A stretch of 64,000 nt of DNA from Brachycybe producta (taxonomy: Eukaryota > Arthropoda > Diplopoda > Playtdesmida > Andrognathidae), in the NCBI GenBank assembly GCA_036925085.1, contig JAUPFP010000002.1:3831320-3895319 (forward strand), in the 5' to 3' direction. The notes under the pieces are model-generated. The model saw nothing but the letters and a program-made list of their open reading frames with translations. It did no database searches and had not been told where the DNA came from. Of the stretch, positions 21,029 through 31,286 are shown piece by piece; position 1 is the first letter of the stretch; every line of letters begins with the position of its first letter. The position numbers and the translations under genes were made by a program.

Positions 21029-21429
21029 TATATATAATATCCCAGGTCTGTGTGTGTGTGTGTGGAGTAACAACTGTACAAAACCATTGAAGCACGTCGG
21101 AATTTATATAAATTTGAATAAATAAACCGTTTTTTTTTCTCAAGGTCAACTATATGTTGAACTCTTCCTTTGGAAAGTGTAGAAGGGGGGAGAGAGAGAA
21201 AAGTGGCAGGGGGTGAGGGGAAAAGGTTGGAAAGTGTAAAAGGGGAGAGAGAAAAGTGGGAGGGGGTGAGGGGAAAAGGTTGGAAAGTGTAGAAGGGGAG
21301 AGAGAGAGAAAAGTGGGAGGGGGTGACTGAAATTGAAATGAAAGGAGTAAAAAAAGGAAAAAACGTCGCGCATGCGCACAATTGTCTGTGAATTTTGCTC
21401 CCGTCATTTATGACGGGTTACCCCACTAG
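21029..21429 (+). mobile_element. Helitron/Helentron-like element (copy 3), internally deleted
   Basis: The 3' hairpin CCCGTCAT/ATGACGGG and CCCCACTAG-T end are intact, and the 5' part has GGTCTGTGTG and GAAGCACGTCGGAATTTAT. The purine tract (21171-21330) has expanded into three tandem units of about 60 bases containing TTGGAAAGTGTAGAAGGGG. The family-B MITE is reduced to its right end (ACAATTGTCTGT, 21378-21389). Confidence 0.75.
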
Positions 21430-22002
21430 TTTTAAAATATGTTTCAAATAATGGGTTATCTTTCAAAATAAACTCTTTTAAATTAGTATTAAAAGTTCAT
21501 TTCTAAAGACATTAAAGGTAATTGGCATATACTATTCTAGTTTCTAATAATTTTAATAAACTTCGATTTTTTTTTTATTAATGTTTGTTCTGAAGAATTG
21601 TGTAAATATTTTAATATAGTATGTATGGGTGGACTTTCATTGGAATTCAGGAAGGGACAACTTAAGGGTTCCAGTTTCACATTCATATTTATTTAAAATT
21701 GTGGTGAAACTTTCACAAGAAGCTTAAATATGAATGTGGGATGAGGAGGAGGAGGACATGATAGTGACGATTTGGATTCCACACTGTTGTTGAATGTAAT
21801 TACATCCGTGTTTATGTTATTTAGGTAAATATCCTGTATTTTGTTGTATTTATGTTTTCTGAAAACATCATCCAAGTCATGATGAAGTCACTGTTTTCCT
21901 ATATGTTTCTTAAGGACAAATCATTACTCAGTAAAAAAAAAAGTAGGATGCGTAGGATTTGCCACGGCCATTCGGCCATGTTGCGAGCACCATACTCTCA
22001 TA
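21430..22002. other. Non-coding, nothing recognised
   Basis: AT-rich without recognised ends or open frames. Positions 21690-21740 carry a short inverted match around AATATGAATGTG. Confidence 0.35.
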
Positions 22003-22011
22003 ATTAAATTA

Positions 22012-22216
22012 ACAGGCAATTAGAAAACGGGATAAACAGAAGTGGACTCCGTCCTTTTTATGACGAACGGCACCTTCTAATTGGTTTGTTGTGTGGTTCG
22101 ACGTTGAAAAGGGCGGAGCATGTGACGTCAGACTACATAACCAACCAATTAGAAGTTGCCGGTCGTCATAAAAAGGGCGGCGCCAACTTCTGTTCATCTC
22201 GTTTTCTAATTGCCTG
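22012..22216. mobile_element. 9-bp-TSD MITE, family A, copy 2
   Basis: Ends ACAGGCAATTAGAAAACGGG and CGTTTTCTAATTGCCTG. Flanks ATTAAATTA and TTTAAATTA match at 8 of 9 positions. Inner GGGCGGAGCATGTGACGTCA is shared with other copies. Confidence 0.8.
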
Positions 22217-22430
22217 TTTAAATTATTGCTGATACAAAAGAGGGTGGTTGCAATAATTTAATTATTTGAGTATGGTGCGCGCAACATGGCATAATTAACA
22301 TGGCCGAATAAAAAAGAGATTAAAAGTCCAGTCCACATGTCGAGTTTTATAAAAAGTCGACATGTCGAGAATGAAGTCGACATGTCAAGATTTAAAGAAA
22401 ATTGCGAAAGTCCTCTGCAGGGCTCCATAC

Positions 22431-23195
22431 TTAAGAGGCTAAATCACAAAATTACTTCGAAAAATCTCCGCAAAGAGCGCTAGCATCGTTTTTCTATTGA
22501 GCCCATAGACCCAATGTTAAAGAAAAATGGTAATTTTTAAAATACACAGTCAGTGACGGCAATATGTTTATTTTTCATATTTAAAGTTGTCCAACATTAA
22601 GTTTCCAAAGTGCAATGAGCACCTTAAATATATGCTAATCGAGTGGTAGAATGACAAAAAATTGGTAAGTGCGGTTATATTTTTAAAAAGTATTTCAAAA
22701 TCGCGAATTTCTAACGTTTATGTTAAACTGCATTGAGTATGCGCTCGGAAGCAAAAACATCCATTAGAATGCTCGTAAAAATAATTTAAAGAAACCAGGA
22801 AAACCCGGCATGTACGCCAATGTGTAAGTTGGCTTCACTGTGGTTTAATTGTGGTTTTTGAAAATTATTTTTTAAGCATTTTTACCAACATTTTAATGGA
22901 TGTGTTGTTTTTTCTTATTTGGGCGTACTTAATGGAGTTTAACATAAGAGTTAGAAATTTGCGATTTTGAAATAATTTTTAAAAATATAACCGCACTTAC
23001 CAATTTTTTGTCATTCTATCACTCGATCAGCATATATTTAAGGTGCACATTGCACTTTGAAAACTTAATATTGGACAACTTTAAATGTGAAAAATAAACA
23101 TTTTTCGCCACATACTGACTGTGTATTTTAAAAATTAACATTTTTTCTTTAACATTGGGTCTCTTGGCGCTCTCTGCGGAGATTTTTCGCTTCGC
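22431..23195. mobile_element. TTAA palindrome, family D, copy 2 (right end decayed)
   Basis: Starts TTAAGAGGCTAAATCAC, with the second arm from about 22920. A central spacer of about 180 bases (ACATCCATTAGAATGCTCG and its inverted partner) is absent from copy 1 but present in copies 4-7, so copy 1 is a spacer-deleted form. The right terminus is replaced by TTTTCGCTTCGCTTTTCGC. Confidence 0.7.
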
Positions 23196-23700
23196 TTTTC
23201 GCTGCATTTTTTGCCAACTCTTAAACCAACCTTATAAGAATAAAATAACATTGTGGTATTTGAGCTATCCTTGCTTCTGTGCAATACAAGAAGATAATAT
23301 ATTCACATGTGTTCTTGTATAAATGTGTATAAATAAATAAATAAAACACTCATTTTCAAGTACTTAAAAAAGTATAAGCTTACAATGTACCCACATAACA
23401 ACATACAACATAAAAGACAGTTATGTCCACTTATAAAATGTCACCACATGTAATTGGTGGGTTGTACATGTTGTCAAGATAGTTTTTTTTTGATAACAAA
23501 TAGGTTTTGATGGTTCTTTAGACATTTGTTATCATCGAGAGAAAAGGAGACTCCAAAAAAAAAAAAAAACCCCACCAACAACAAAGTAGTAATATGTCTA
23601 TGGAAGTTGGGTGACTTTTAAAAGAAACAAACACTTTATCTATTTAAAACATATAACTGGTCATTCATTATCTGAGTTCTTGACATTTTTCATTAACCAG
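23196..23700. other. Non-coding, nothing recognised
   Basis: AT-rich sequence with an A14 run near 23558; no element ends or genes seen. Confidence 0.35.
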
Positions 23701-23705
23701 AGTTG

Positions 23706-24303
23706 AATTGCTTTCTCACTGTTTTACGGAGCCCTGTAAAGGACATGAGTTTTTTATTTTATCTGAAATTTCAAACAAAATATCTGAAATTTCAAACAAA
23801 ATATCTGAAATTTCAAACAAAATATCTGAAATTCCAAACAAAATAAGTGAAATTTCAAACAAAATATCTGAAATTTCAAACAAAATATCTGAAATATCAA
23901 TCATAATGGTTCATACTTTAGTTAGATATTTTGTTTGAAATTTTAGGTATTTTGTTTGAAATTTGAGATATTTTGTTTGAAATTTGAGATATTTTGTTTG
24001 AAATTTCAGATAGTTTGTTTGAAATTTCAGATAGTTTGTTTGAAATTTCAGATAGTTTGTTTGAAATTTCAGATAGTTTGTTTGAAATTTCAGATAGTTT
24101 GTTTGAAATTTCAGATAGTTTGTTTGAAATTTCAGATAGTTTGGTTTGAAATTTCAGATAGTTTGTTTGAAATTTCAGATAGTTTGTTTGAAATTTCAGA
24201 TAGTTTGTTTGAAATTTCAGATAGTTTGTTTGAAATTTCAGATAGTTTGTTTGAAATTTCAGATAAAATAAAAAAAGCTCATGTTCTTTACAGAGTTCCG
24301 TAC
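23706..24303. repeat. 21-bp satellite arranged as a giant palindrome
   Basis: About 7 units of ATCTGAAATTTCAAACAAAAT (given as a 21-mer, first 20 ATCTGAAATTTCAAACAAAA) run to 23905. They are then met by about 16 units in the opposite orientation (GTTTGAAATTTCAGATAGTT type) to 24265. The array is bounded by inverted single-copy ends: CGGAGCCCTGTAAAGGACAT on the left, ATGTTCTTTACAGAGTTCCG on the right. The two arms differ in unit variant (AAAAT against TAGTT). Open frames through the array are repeat artefacts. Confidence 0.8.
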
Positions 24304-24424
24304 TGTTTAGCTTTCTCTTCTTTTTTTGTGTGTTATAGCAACAAAAAAAAAAGTGACAATTAAGTGCTCTGTGTTTTTGGCGGGCACTTTTTGTGGTCTC
24401 TCGGTTAGGCCTAAATTTAAGAAG

Positions 24425-24478
24425 AGAAAAAAAAAAAACAACAACTTGGCACTGTTCAAGTGCCAAGTTGTTGTTTTT
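24425..24478. repeat. Perfect short hairpin
   Basis: AACAACAACTTGGCACT pairs perfectly with AGTGCCAAGTTGTTGTT across a 4-5-base loop; A and T runs extend the stem to about 24 bp. Confidence 0.6.
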
Positions 24479-24479
24479 T

Positions 24480-24942
24480 TCTTTCACTGGGGAAAACGAA
24501 CAAAAAATCCACCCAGGTCAGGTGGCAGGGCCAAGGGACTGTCCTGTCACGGCATGCTGTTGTATAAACAGACGCATTGAATTTAACGGTGCCACTCTTC
24601 CACCGGGTGATGGCTGTCACTCGGCGAAGCGCCGGCCCTGACTCGACCCCGTCAAGTGTACCAGAACCATAATACTGGACATTCAAATATTTCTGTCATT
24701 TTATTAATAAACCAGACCTAAAAAAACAAAACGTTATAATTTCGTTTTTTTCTTGTTAAGTTTTGTTTTTAAATAAAGAAAAATTCTCGAAATGCATTTT
24801 TGGCAGCAGCTACGTTGCTGAAGATATTTGTTTCTTGTCCATTTTCAATTCAATACCCTAAATTGAAACAGACTCAACAATAAAACCAAAGTTAATGTTA
24901 CTCAAATACAGACTACAAAATGTACTTCCAAATGATCTTAAT
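24480..24942. other. Unassigned; includes a GC-richer patch
   Basis: Positions about 24500-24665 are richer in G+C than the surroundings and open on both strands (76 codons on -, about 45 on +). No domain is recognised and there are no splice sites I would trust. AT-rich sequence follows. Confidence 0.3.
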
Positions 24943-25250
24943 ATACCTTGTACATGAGTTAAATGAATTCAAATTAAATGTGTTTAGGTGAATTATACGG
25001 AATCCAGTTAAGGACATGAACCAAATAAAAATTGACTTTGTTATTAATATTTTAAAAATTGAAATACTAAATCAATATTTTGTCAATAGTTTATATAATT
25101 ATATATTTAAGTATTATCTCAATATTTTCAGATTATTAACTGAATAAATTGAATTCGACATATTGTTTGTTTACCCTTCACAAAGGGCTCTGTAGAACAC
25201 ATTTATTAATTAAATGCATTTTTATTATCAGGTATATACTAGGTATAACA
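24943..25250 (+). repeat. Left arm of a 300-bp inverted repeat
   Basis: Matches 27537-27840 in inverted orientation with few differences. Shared landmarks include TGAATTATACGGAATCCAGT, AATTGAATTCGACATATTGT and GGGCTCTGTAGAACAC. The two arms enclose 2.3 kb. Confidence 0.8.
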
Positions 25251-25497
25251 CAAACACAATGTAATTACACTTATATTGAAAACAATTGAGTTTCAATTGC
25301 AGTAAACAAAAACCGCAATTATTTTCCTACCAACCTAATAATTGATTGATTGTGATTAATCATATTTAGTGTGGGTTTGCAGTCAAAACAGAGACAATGC
25401 TTGAGACATTTTGTCTGAAACTCTTCAGTCAATATGTCTTATTCAATGTGTGCCCCGCATTAGTTGCCCCAAAGCAGCCACTTTCTTTATTAACTTA
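25251..25497. other. Loop region of the inverted repeat, left part
   Basis: AT-rich sequence between the left arm and the first Helitron piece; nothing recognised. Confidence 0.35.
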
Positions 25498-25860
25498 CTA
25501 GTGGGTTAACCCGTCATAAATGACGGGAGCCAAATTCTAGTTTAATTTTGCTGCTATTACCTCCTCACCCTTTTTGCCCTCCACATTTTTCTCTCTAACC
25601 CCCCCCCCCCCCCACCCCCACTCTTTCCAACCTTTGTCCTCTCCAATTTAATATCTTAGGGAATGAGTTTGATTTAACTATTTTTTTTTATTTATAAGCA
25701 TCTTAATAATGTTTGTGTTCTCGGATCGGGAGAGTGCAACATAACATTGACCTTGAAAAAAAGCGATTCATTTAAATTTAAGTAAATTCCGACGTGCTTA
25801 AACGTTTTTGTCCTTGTTTGTACAGCGTTATAGACAAACAGACAGACTTAATGTTAGTAT
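25498..25860 (-). mobile_element. Helitron/Helentron-like element (copy 4), without the nested MITE
   Basis: In reverse orientation it starts CTAGTGGGTTAACCCGTCAT, the complement of the family's 3' hairpin end. It continues through GCCAAATTCTAGTTTAATTT. That junction (25529-25537) is the empty site for family B, as seen when compared with 26078-26237. It ends with AAATTCCGACGTGCTT and the GACAGAC motif before an AT run. Confidence 0.75.
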
Positions 25861-25871
25861 CTATTATATAT

Positions 25872-26060
25872 ATATATTAAGCCAAGTCTGTCTGTCTATA
25901 AGTAACGCTGTAAGAACAAGGACAAAAACCTTTAAGCAAACACACGTGAATGCGGTAGGGAGAGGGGAGAAGGAAACGTCCTTCATTGAGTGACCTTCAG
26001 AATTTGAATAAAAGTTAAACTAGAATGTCCCGTCATACATCACGGGACACGGGTTACACA
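25872..26060 (+). mobile_element. Short Helitron-like piece in forward orientation (copy 5)
   Basis: Starts after an AT run with AAGCCAAGTCTGTCTGTCTA and GTAACGCTGTAAGAACAAGG, the family 5' part. It reaches a diverged 3' hairpin CCCGTCATACATCACGGG (26029-26046). It sits between two reverse copies, forming head-to-head and tail-to-tail junctions. Confidence 0.6.
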
Positions 26061-26656
26061 CATCATGTATGACGGGAGCCAAATTCACAGGCAATTGTGT
26101 CCTGCCTTAGAATTTCTTTCCCTCCGCCCTTTTATGACGTCAGACCAAGTAACAAACCAATTAGAAATTGATGACGTTTATAAAAGGGCGGAGCAAAAGA
26201 AATTCTAATGCTGGGCACAATTGCCCGTGATAAATTCTAGTTTAATTTTGCTACTATTATCCCCTCCCCTTTTTTATATTTGAAAGAGAAAATGAGCTTT
26301 TCATTTTCTCTGGTGTGCTCATGTGCGTCGTTTTTTTTTACTGTTTTCATTTCAATTTCAGTTCTCCCTCCCCCTCCCCCTCCCCTCCCCCTCCCCCCCT
26401 CCCCTTCCCCCCTTCCTCTTCCTTTCCCCCTCTTCACGTTTCTCTCTCCCCCCACCCTTTCCAACCTTTTCCCCCCCTCTCCAGTTTAATAGCATGGGGT
26501 TCTTGGATGGGGAGAGTGCAACGTAATCGTGACCTGAGAAAAAAAGCGGTTCATTTATTCATATAAATTCCGACGTGCTTCAAGGTTTTTGTCCTTAATT
26601 GTTTGTATAGCGTTACTCAAAGAAAGATAGAAGCAAACACCTAAGGATAGACGGGG

Positions 26657-26660
<4 letters not shown>
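26061..26660 (-). mobile_element. Helitron/Helentron-like element (copy 6) with intact nested MITE
   Basis: Reverse orientation, from the decayed hairpin ATGTATGACGGG to AAATTCCGACGTGCTTCAAG and TTTGTATAGCGTTACTC before the AT block. The pyrimidine tract at 26360-26480 is the complement of the purine tract of the other copies. Confidence 0.7.
26087..26228. mobile_element. 9-bp-TSD MITE, family B, inside Helitron copy 6
   Basis: Ends ACAGGCAATTGTGTCCTGCC and GGGCACAATTGCCCGT. Flanks GCCAAATTC (26078-26086) and GATAAATTC (26229-26237) match at 7 of 9 positions. The pre-insertion site GCCAAATTC-TAG survives in copy 4 at 25529, so a 142-bp element plus one 9-bp duplication explains the difference exactly. 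Confidence 0.8.
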
Positions 26661-26739
<79 letters not shown>

Positions 26740-26750
26740 ATATATATATA

Positions 26751-26788
<38 letters not shown>
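26661..26788. repeat. AT dinucleotide microsatellite
   Basis: About 128 bases of (AT)n with TATAATAT phase changes that create internal dyads. It adjoins the 5' end of Helitron copy 6, where other copies also start in AT runs. Confidence 0.9.
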
Positions 26789-26792
<4 letters not shown>

Positions 26793-27536
26793 ATGATTAG
26801 TTTTTTTTGGTTGTGCATCTAGTTGCTAGGACTCTAGGAGGACTTAAATTTGTTCACCGGAAATATAAATGACCTCTAGGATTTCTTTGATATATACAAG
26901 AGGGTTTTAAAATGCAATCTGATATTTTGGCGTGTGTATGTGTCTGCCTTATAATTTTTTTTTGGCTTTTCTGTTAGTATCACAGTGGGATTTTGGTGGG
27001 TGGGGGGGGGGGGGGGGGGTGGGAGGCCACATGGCAAAAGAGAGAAATTTTTGATTTTTTTTTTTTCTCTTTTCTTATTTTTTTCTCCTAATTCATAGTC
27101 ACCACTGTTATATGAATGGCTTCTGTAACTTCCGTTACTTTGTGTGATCTTTTTTTTTTCTTCTTCTCCGGTAGCATCAGGAGGCACTCCTGCTGGTTTT
27201 TTTTGTTGTTGTGTGGAACTCATGTGTCTTAGTGATGTGGTTGGTGGTGATGGTGTGGACCAGGCCTCATGTGGTTTCCATGTGCAAACTGCAGGATATA
27301 CAGCTCTGTATTTTAACAATGCTGGTCTTTATGCTACTGCTGAATATGATACCTGCTTCCACCACCCCCCCTTTTCAAATACACATTACAAACACACATT
27401 ATTAAGACATAAAATATGAGGGATGAACATTGAACTTATACACTGATACTCCGTATTCTAAAAACTATGCTTAAAATAAAGCAAAACTTAAAAGTTAGAC
27501 AGCACTTTCTATAGTGAATTTATGAAGAATTTATAA
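26789..27536. other. Loop region of the inverted repeat, right part; exon-like patch
   Basis: A G17 run (27004-27020) and a pyrimidine tract ending CTCCGGTAG at 27177 precede about 190 bases that are open on + (SGGTPAGFFCCC... to ...LYATAEYDTCF) and on -. The tract plus AG looks like a splice acceptor, but no donor follows and no domain is recognised. The phase does not fit the integrin exon at 17029 (the required frame stops after 18 codons). Confidence 0.25.
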
Positions 27537-27840
27537 TACCTAGTAGACACCTGATAATTTAAATGCATTTAAATAATAAACGTGTTCTACAGAGCCCTCT
27601 GTGAAGGACAAGCAAACAATATGTCGAATTCAATTTATTCAGTTAATAATCTGAAAATATTGAGTTAATACTTAAATATAATTATATAAACTATTGACAA
27701 AATATTGATTTAGTATTTCAATTTAAAATATTTAATAATAAAATCAATTTTTATTTGGTTCATGTCCTTAACTGGATTCCGTATAATTCACCTAAACACT
27801 TTTAATTTGAATTCATTTAACTTATGTGTGTACAAGGTAT
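27537..27840 (-). repeat. Right arm of the 300-bp inverted repeat
   Basis: Inverted partner of 24943-25250. It contains GTGTTCTACAGAGCCCTCTG and ACTGGATTCCGTATAATTCA. Confidence 0.8.
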
Positions 27841-28506
27841 AAGGGTCATATTCTTAAGGTGGCTTTATAGATATTCATTTTGCTTTCGAACTCATTTTGC
27901 TTTTGGCAGAGAAGAGAGTGAGAGAGAAAGGGTGTGTGTTTCAAAATGAAATTATAAAAATAAAAGCTTTTAATGCTAAATTTATTTAAAAATAATTTAC
28001 AACAACAACAACAACAAAAATTGTTGAAATCTATTTTGATACATGCGAATTTAACCAGTGTAACCTCAGAGTTGTGTTGACTCAAAATACTGTTGAGTAA
28101 TTAATCAATTTGCATTTGAATTATTCTTATATTGAAATATATGTATGTACCACACAAACAATGTAATGTTGGCAACATTTCATAAATCTTCATTTTTGAA
28201 AAGAGACTTTTTTGTTTAAAAAAAAACCCCCGAAAACTTAATTCAAAGTAAGAGGTGTTGATAAATAAATCATCATGAATATGCATAATATTCATGGGAA
28301 CCATCTTGTCAGCAGAACAAAGGAATATATTGTTTTAAGATTTAGTAGGGTGGGAGTGGGGGAGGGTGGGTTTGTACACTTTGTTAAGTAGGTTAAGGAT
28401 CTAAATTCAAGAAAGGATGCTTATATAACACTTGAGCTTTAACTAAAGAACCCTTTAAACAGGTTTCAAACAGAGAAAAAACCCTTTATTTAAAAAATAC
28501 ACACAG
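27841..28506. other. Non-coding, nothing recognised
   Basis: AT-rich with a CAA run at 27999-28018. GGTGGCTTTATAGATATTCATTTTG (first 20 GGTGGCTTTATAGATATTCA) recurs near 32948, hinting at a further dispersed repeat. Confidence 0.35.
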
Positions 28507-29173
28507 TAAAGCCGGTATTACACTTGCAACTTTTGATGCAAGAAAACTTGCAATGTGACATGCAACTTCAATGTTTATAGTGTGGTATGACATGCAACTT
28601 GATAAAATTTTCCTTTCAATTAGTGTCAAACTCAGTCTCATTGAGTTGCACAGGTTCAACTTCTGACAGACTTTTTAAGTCATCTTTCTGACAAACAACC
28701 AATCAGGCCGTTTGCCGGAAATGACATATGTAACATTGAACGAATTCCCGGTTTCATTTCATAACTTCCGGTTTATGAACTTCCTGTTAGTTGATCACAA
28801 TATGGACACAAACCAAGGGGGGGGGCAGACATTGAAAAAAATCATATACGATTTTCACTTAAGATTCACAGCAGAATCATGTGGATGGAAAGTCATTTTA
28901 CTTTTTAGCTGCATTTTTACTGGATATCCAGAATAGAATTGAAATTTTAAAATTCAGTAAAACGCGGATTAAAAAAAGATGGCTTTCGATACCGAACGAG
29001 ATTCACCCAAATGTCGGCCCCTTGAGATAAACAAGTTTTGAAAACTTGATTGGAAACTAGGTTGCATATAGTGTGATATAGAAGTTTATTACAAAGTTCT
29101 AGTTGCAAGTCACATCACAGGTTGCATTGCAAGTTGAATTGCATTGGAGGTTGCTAGTGTAATACCGGCTTAA
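28507..29173. mobile_element. TTAA-flanked MITE, 'TTGCAAC-word' family, copy 1
   Basis: Ends TAAAGCCGGTATTACACTTG and CTAGTGTAATACCGGCTTAA are inverted repeats. The subterminal interior repeats TTGCAAGTT, ATGCAACTT and TTGCATTGC in both orientations. The middle contains AACTTCCGGTTTATGAACTT and other CCGG-type words. A second copy, interrupted by an LTR, lies at 44832-46300 in inverted orientation. Confidence 0.75.
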
Positions 29174-29587
29174 GAAGAGGATTTTTGTGTTCCTATAGGA
29201 ACTCTTATTTAGAGGGTTTAAGTTGTAGTTCAAGAGTCGTGTTTCTTTCTTTTTTTTGGAATTTGAGTCTAGGATCTGCTGGAGAGTTACTGAGTGAGAA
29301 AGGGGGAAGGAAGCCTCTCCACTTGTGAACTATAGAGATGTAAATCTCTATTTGTTTCAAACTGTCTCTCTCTCTCTCCTTTTTGCATAGAGTTTTATTA
29401 TGTAAGGTCCCTTATAACTTAGTGAAAAATCTCTTGTTCTCCAGTTTCGAAAACCATCCCTTTTTTACATTTTTTTCATTCTCTCTCTAAACAAAATATC
29501 TGGTCTCATAAATTCTGCAGCTTTAAAAGGCCATTTTGAGTGGTTTTGCCTCCTTTTTTCTCAATGCGACAAACACTTATATTTTCA

Positions 29588-29588
<1 letters not shown>
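29174..29588. other. Non-coding, nothing recognised
   Basis: T-rich sequence with CTCTCT runs; no element ends or genes. Confidence 0.35.
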
Positions 29589-29633
<45 letters not shown>

Positions 29634-29665
29634 GTTTCTCTCTCTCTCTTTCTCTCTCTCTTTCT
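29589..29665. repeat. CT microsatellite
   Basis: (CT)n with interspersed TTT, about 75 bases. Confidence 0.85.
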
Positions 29666-30604
29666 TAAGAGATGATGACCAGTCAGTGGTCATTGGTCAA
29701 GAACACAAAAATGCATGCATTTTCAAGGGGCAGTAAAGCTGCTAAAATTGTTGTTGTTGTTGCTCTTAATCATGTCAAAGGCATGAAAAGAAAATGTAAC
29801 ACTAAGTGACACACTGAAATGTTATTTACTCCATATTTCATCTAACAAATGTTTTATTTGGGTTGGAAGAAAGAAAAAAAAAGCCAGTCCATTTATGGAC
29901 CATTACAGCTTGTTTTGGCACAGACTGATGCTTTTCGTATTGTCAAATGTATTTTTTGCTTTATAAATAAATAATATTCTAACTTGTTTTGGGAACTTTT
30001 GATTCGAAACTTTTTATAATGTTAACTTGTTAAAGATGAACCAATAACTTACGAAATATTCATAAGTAATAATGTTTTTATATAAAATATATTGGCAGGA
30101 ATTGCAATTTTCAGTTTTCCTTATGAGCTCAAAAGAATTTGGGCCCAAATTCAAGAAGAAAATTTAGCAGTTTAAGGTGGTTTTAAAGATAATTACTGTA
30201 TTTTGGCTTTTGTCACGCCCCCCCCCCCCCACGTCAAGCGGTCGGGGTACTACCTAAATTGCAACAATCGCCATTTTTTTGCTAGTCAACGCCCGTATTT
30301 TCTTACGGTGTCCGCAATAAACCCAGAAATAGCCTCCTTTTACAATTGAGTTAAAACTAATTTTACCGAAGTTTTCAAGATGCGCGGGATTCGAGGATTA
30401 GATCGAATGTCCCATCCCTAAAAAATCATTTGTATGATCATTTCTTCTTAAATTTAAATTAAAAATAAACCGCCCTAGGAAGGGCTCCACTGCTAGTTTT
30501 TAAATAGTTAGTCAACACCAGCAGGATTTGAACTACTGATAGCAAGGTTCATAGTCAAAGACCTTTAAAGATCATCAGCCACCCTTAATTATTTGTATTA
30601 GTAC
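29666..30604. other. Non-coding with a GAATCC-repeat fragment
   Basis: Positions about 30240-30420 match the repeat at 4430-4700 (GAGTTAAAACTAATTTTACC, GGATTCGAGGATTAG). A C13 run lies at 30219-30231. No gene. Confidence 0.4.
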
Positions 30605-30608
30605 ATGT

Positions 30609-31282
30609 TGTGAGCTTTTGACATCGACCTTATAAAAATAAAAACTTGATGATGTTTTCTGCAACTCGTTTCTTCTCCTGATCGCACGATCGAGTTACAG
30701 AAGTAGTCGGATGGCGATCGATTGCGATCATCCTTCTGTGCAGGGGTGTAATTTTTGCAGAAGAATGGTGGCCATCTCTCTTGGTCGACGCTGATATGCA
30801 TCTTCCTTTGTTGTTACCAATTGAAGATGCTGTAGCTGCTCCAGGATCTGTATGTCTCCTTGCCTTATAGTGTCTCCGGCCTGTTTAGAGAAGCATTAGT
30901 TTCCAGACATAAGGACAACGCAGTTTCTAATTGTAACGCTTTTATTTATCCTTGTTCAGAAACATCAAGAGTACAAGAATGAATATTGTTGATTAAAGGT
31001 GCGTCCTCGTGCCCATTATGTGGTACGGATAAGAATCGACCTAATACAAAGTTGAGCAAAGAGAAGGACGATGAACAAAGAGGAACATGGTCATTTTATA
31101 CCTGGGACCTGAGTACACCTACGAGGTGTAACCAGGTCCAAGTGACCATGGTCCTAAGAGTATCAATCCGCCACTTCGATATGACTCAGAAGTATGAGTC
31201 AGAGAGGAGGGAGGGACAAGCAGAAGTTGTTTACCCTCTAGGCTATGGTTTTGGCGGGATCGGGAGTAAACTGGGTGTTACA
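30609..31282 (-). mobile_element. Solo LTR, family 1, copy 1
   Basis: 674 bases beginning TGTGAGC and ending GTTACA (TG...CA) between a perfect 4-bp duplication ATGT (30605-30608, 31283-31286). No gag/pol or second LTR flanks it, so it is a solo LTR left by recombination. The minus strand carries ATAAATAAAAG, a plausible poly(A) signal, so the LTR is probably read on the minus strand, starting TGTAACACCC. The 680-base relative at 52770-53449 has the same ends and shares TGGTTTTGGCGGGATC and GACCTG.GTACACCT.CGAGG-type blocks. Confidence 0.8.
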
Positions 31283-31286
31283 ATGT

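Noticed and set aside
23759..24265. Possible CRISPR array
   Set aside because: Units are contiguous without unique spacers, inverted at the centre, in an animal genome.
24425..24478. microRNA precursor
   Set aside because: The stem is perfectly paired, short and built of CAA/A runs; there is no mismatch pattern or flanking stem typical of pri-miRNA.
23708..24487. Repeat proteins (EISNKIS- and CLKFQIV-type) on both strands
   Set aside because: Both are translations of the 21-bp palindromic satellite; the unit length is a multiple of three, so frames stay open without selection.
27178..27400. Second exon of the integrin gene
   Set aside because: The phase required by the donor at 17213 meets a stop after 18 codons and there is no LLVGAP-like sequence.
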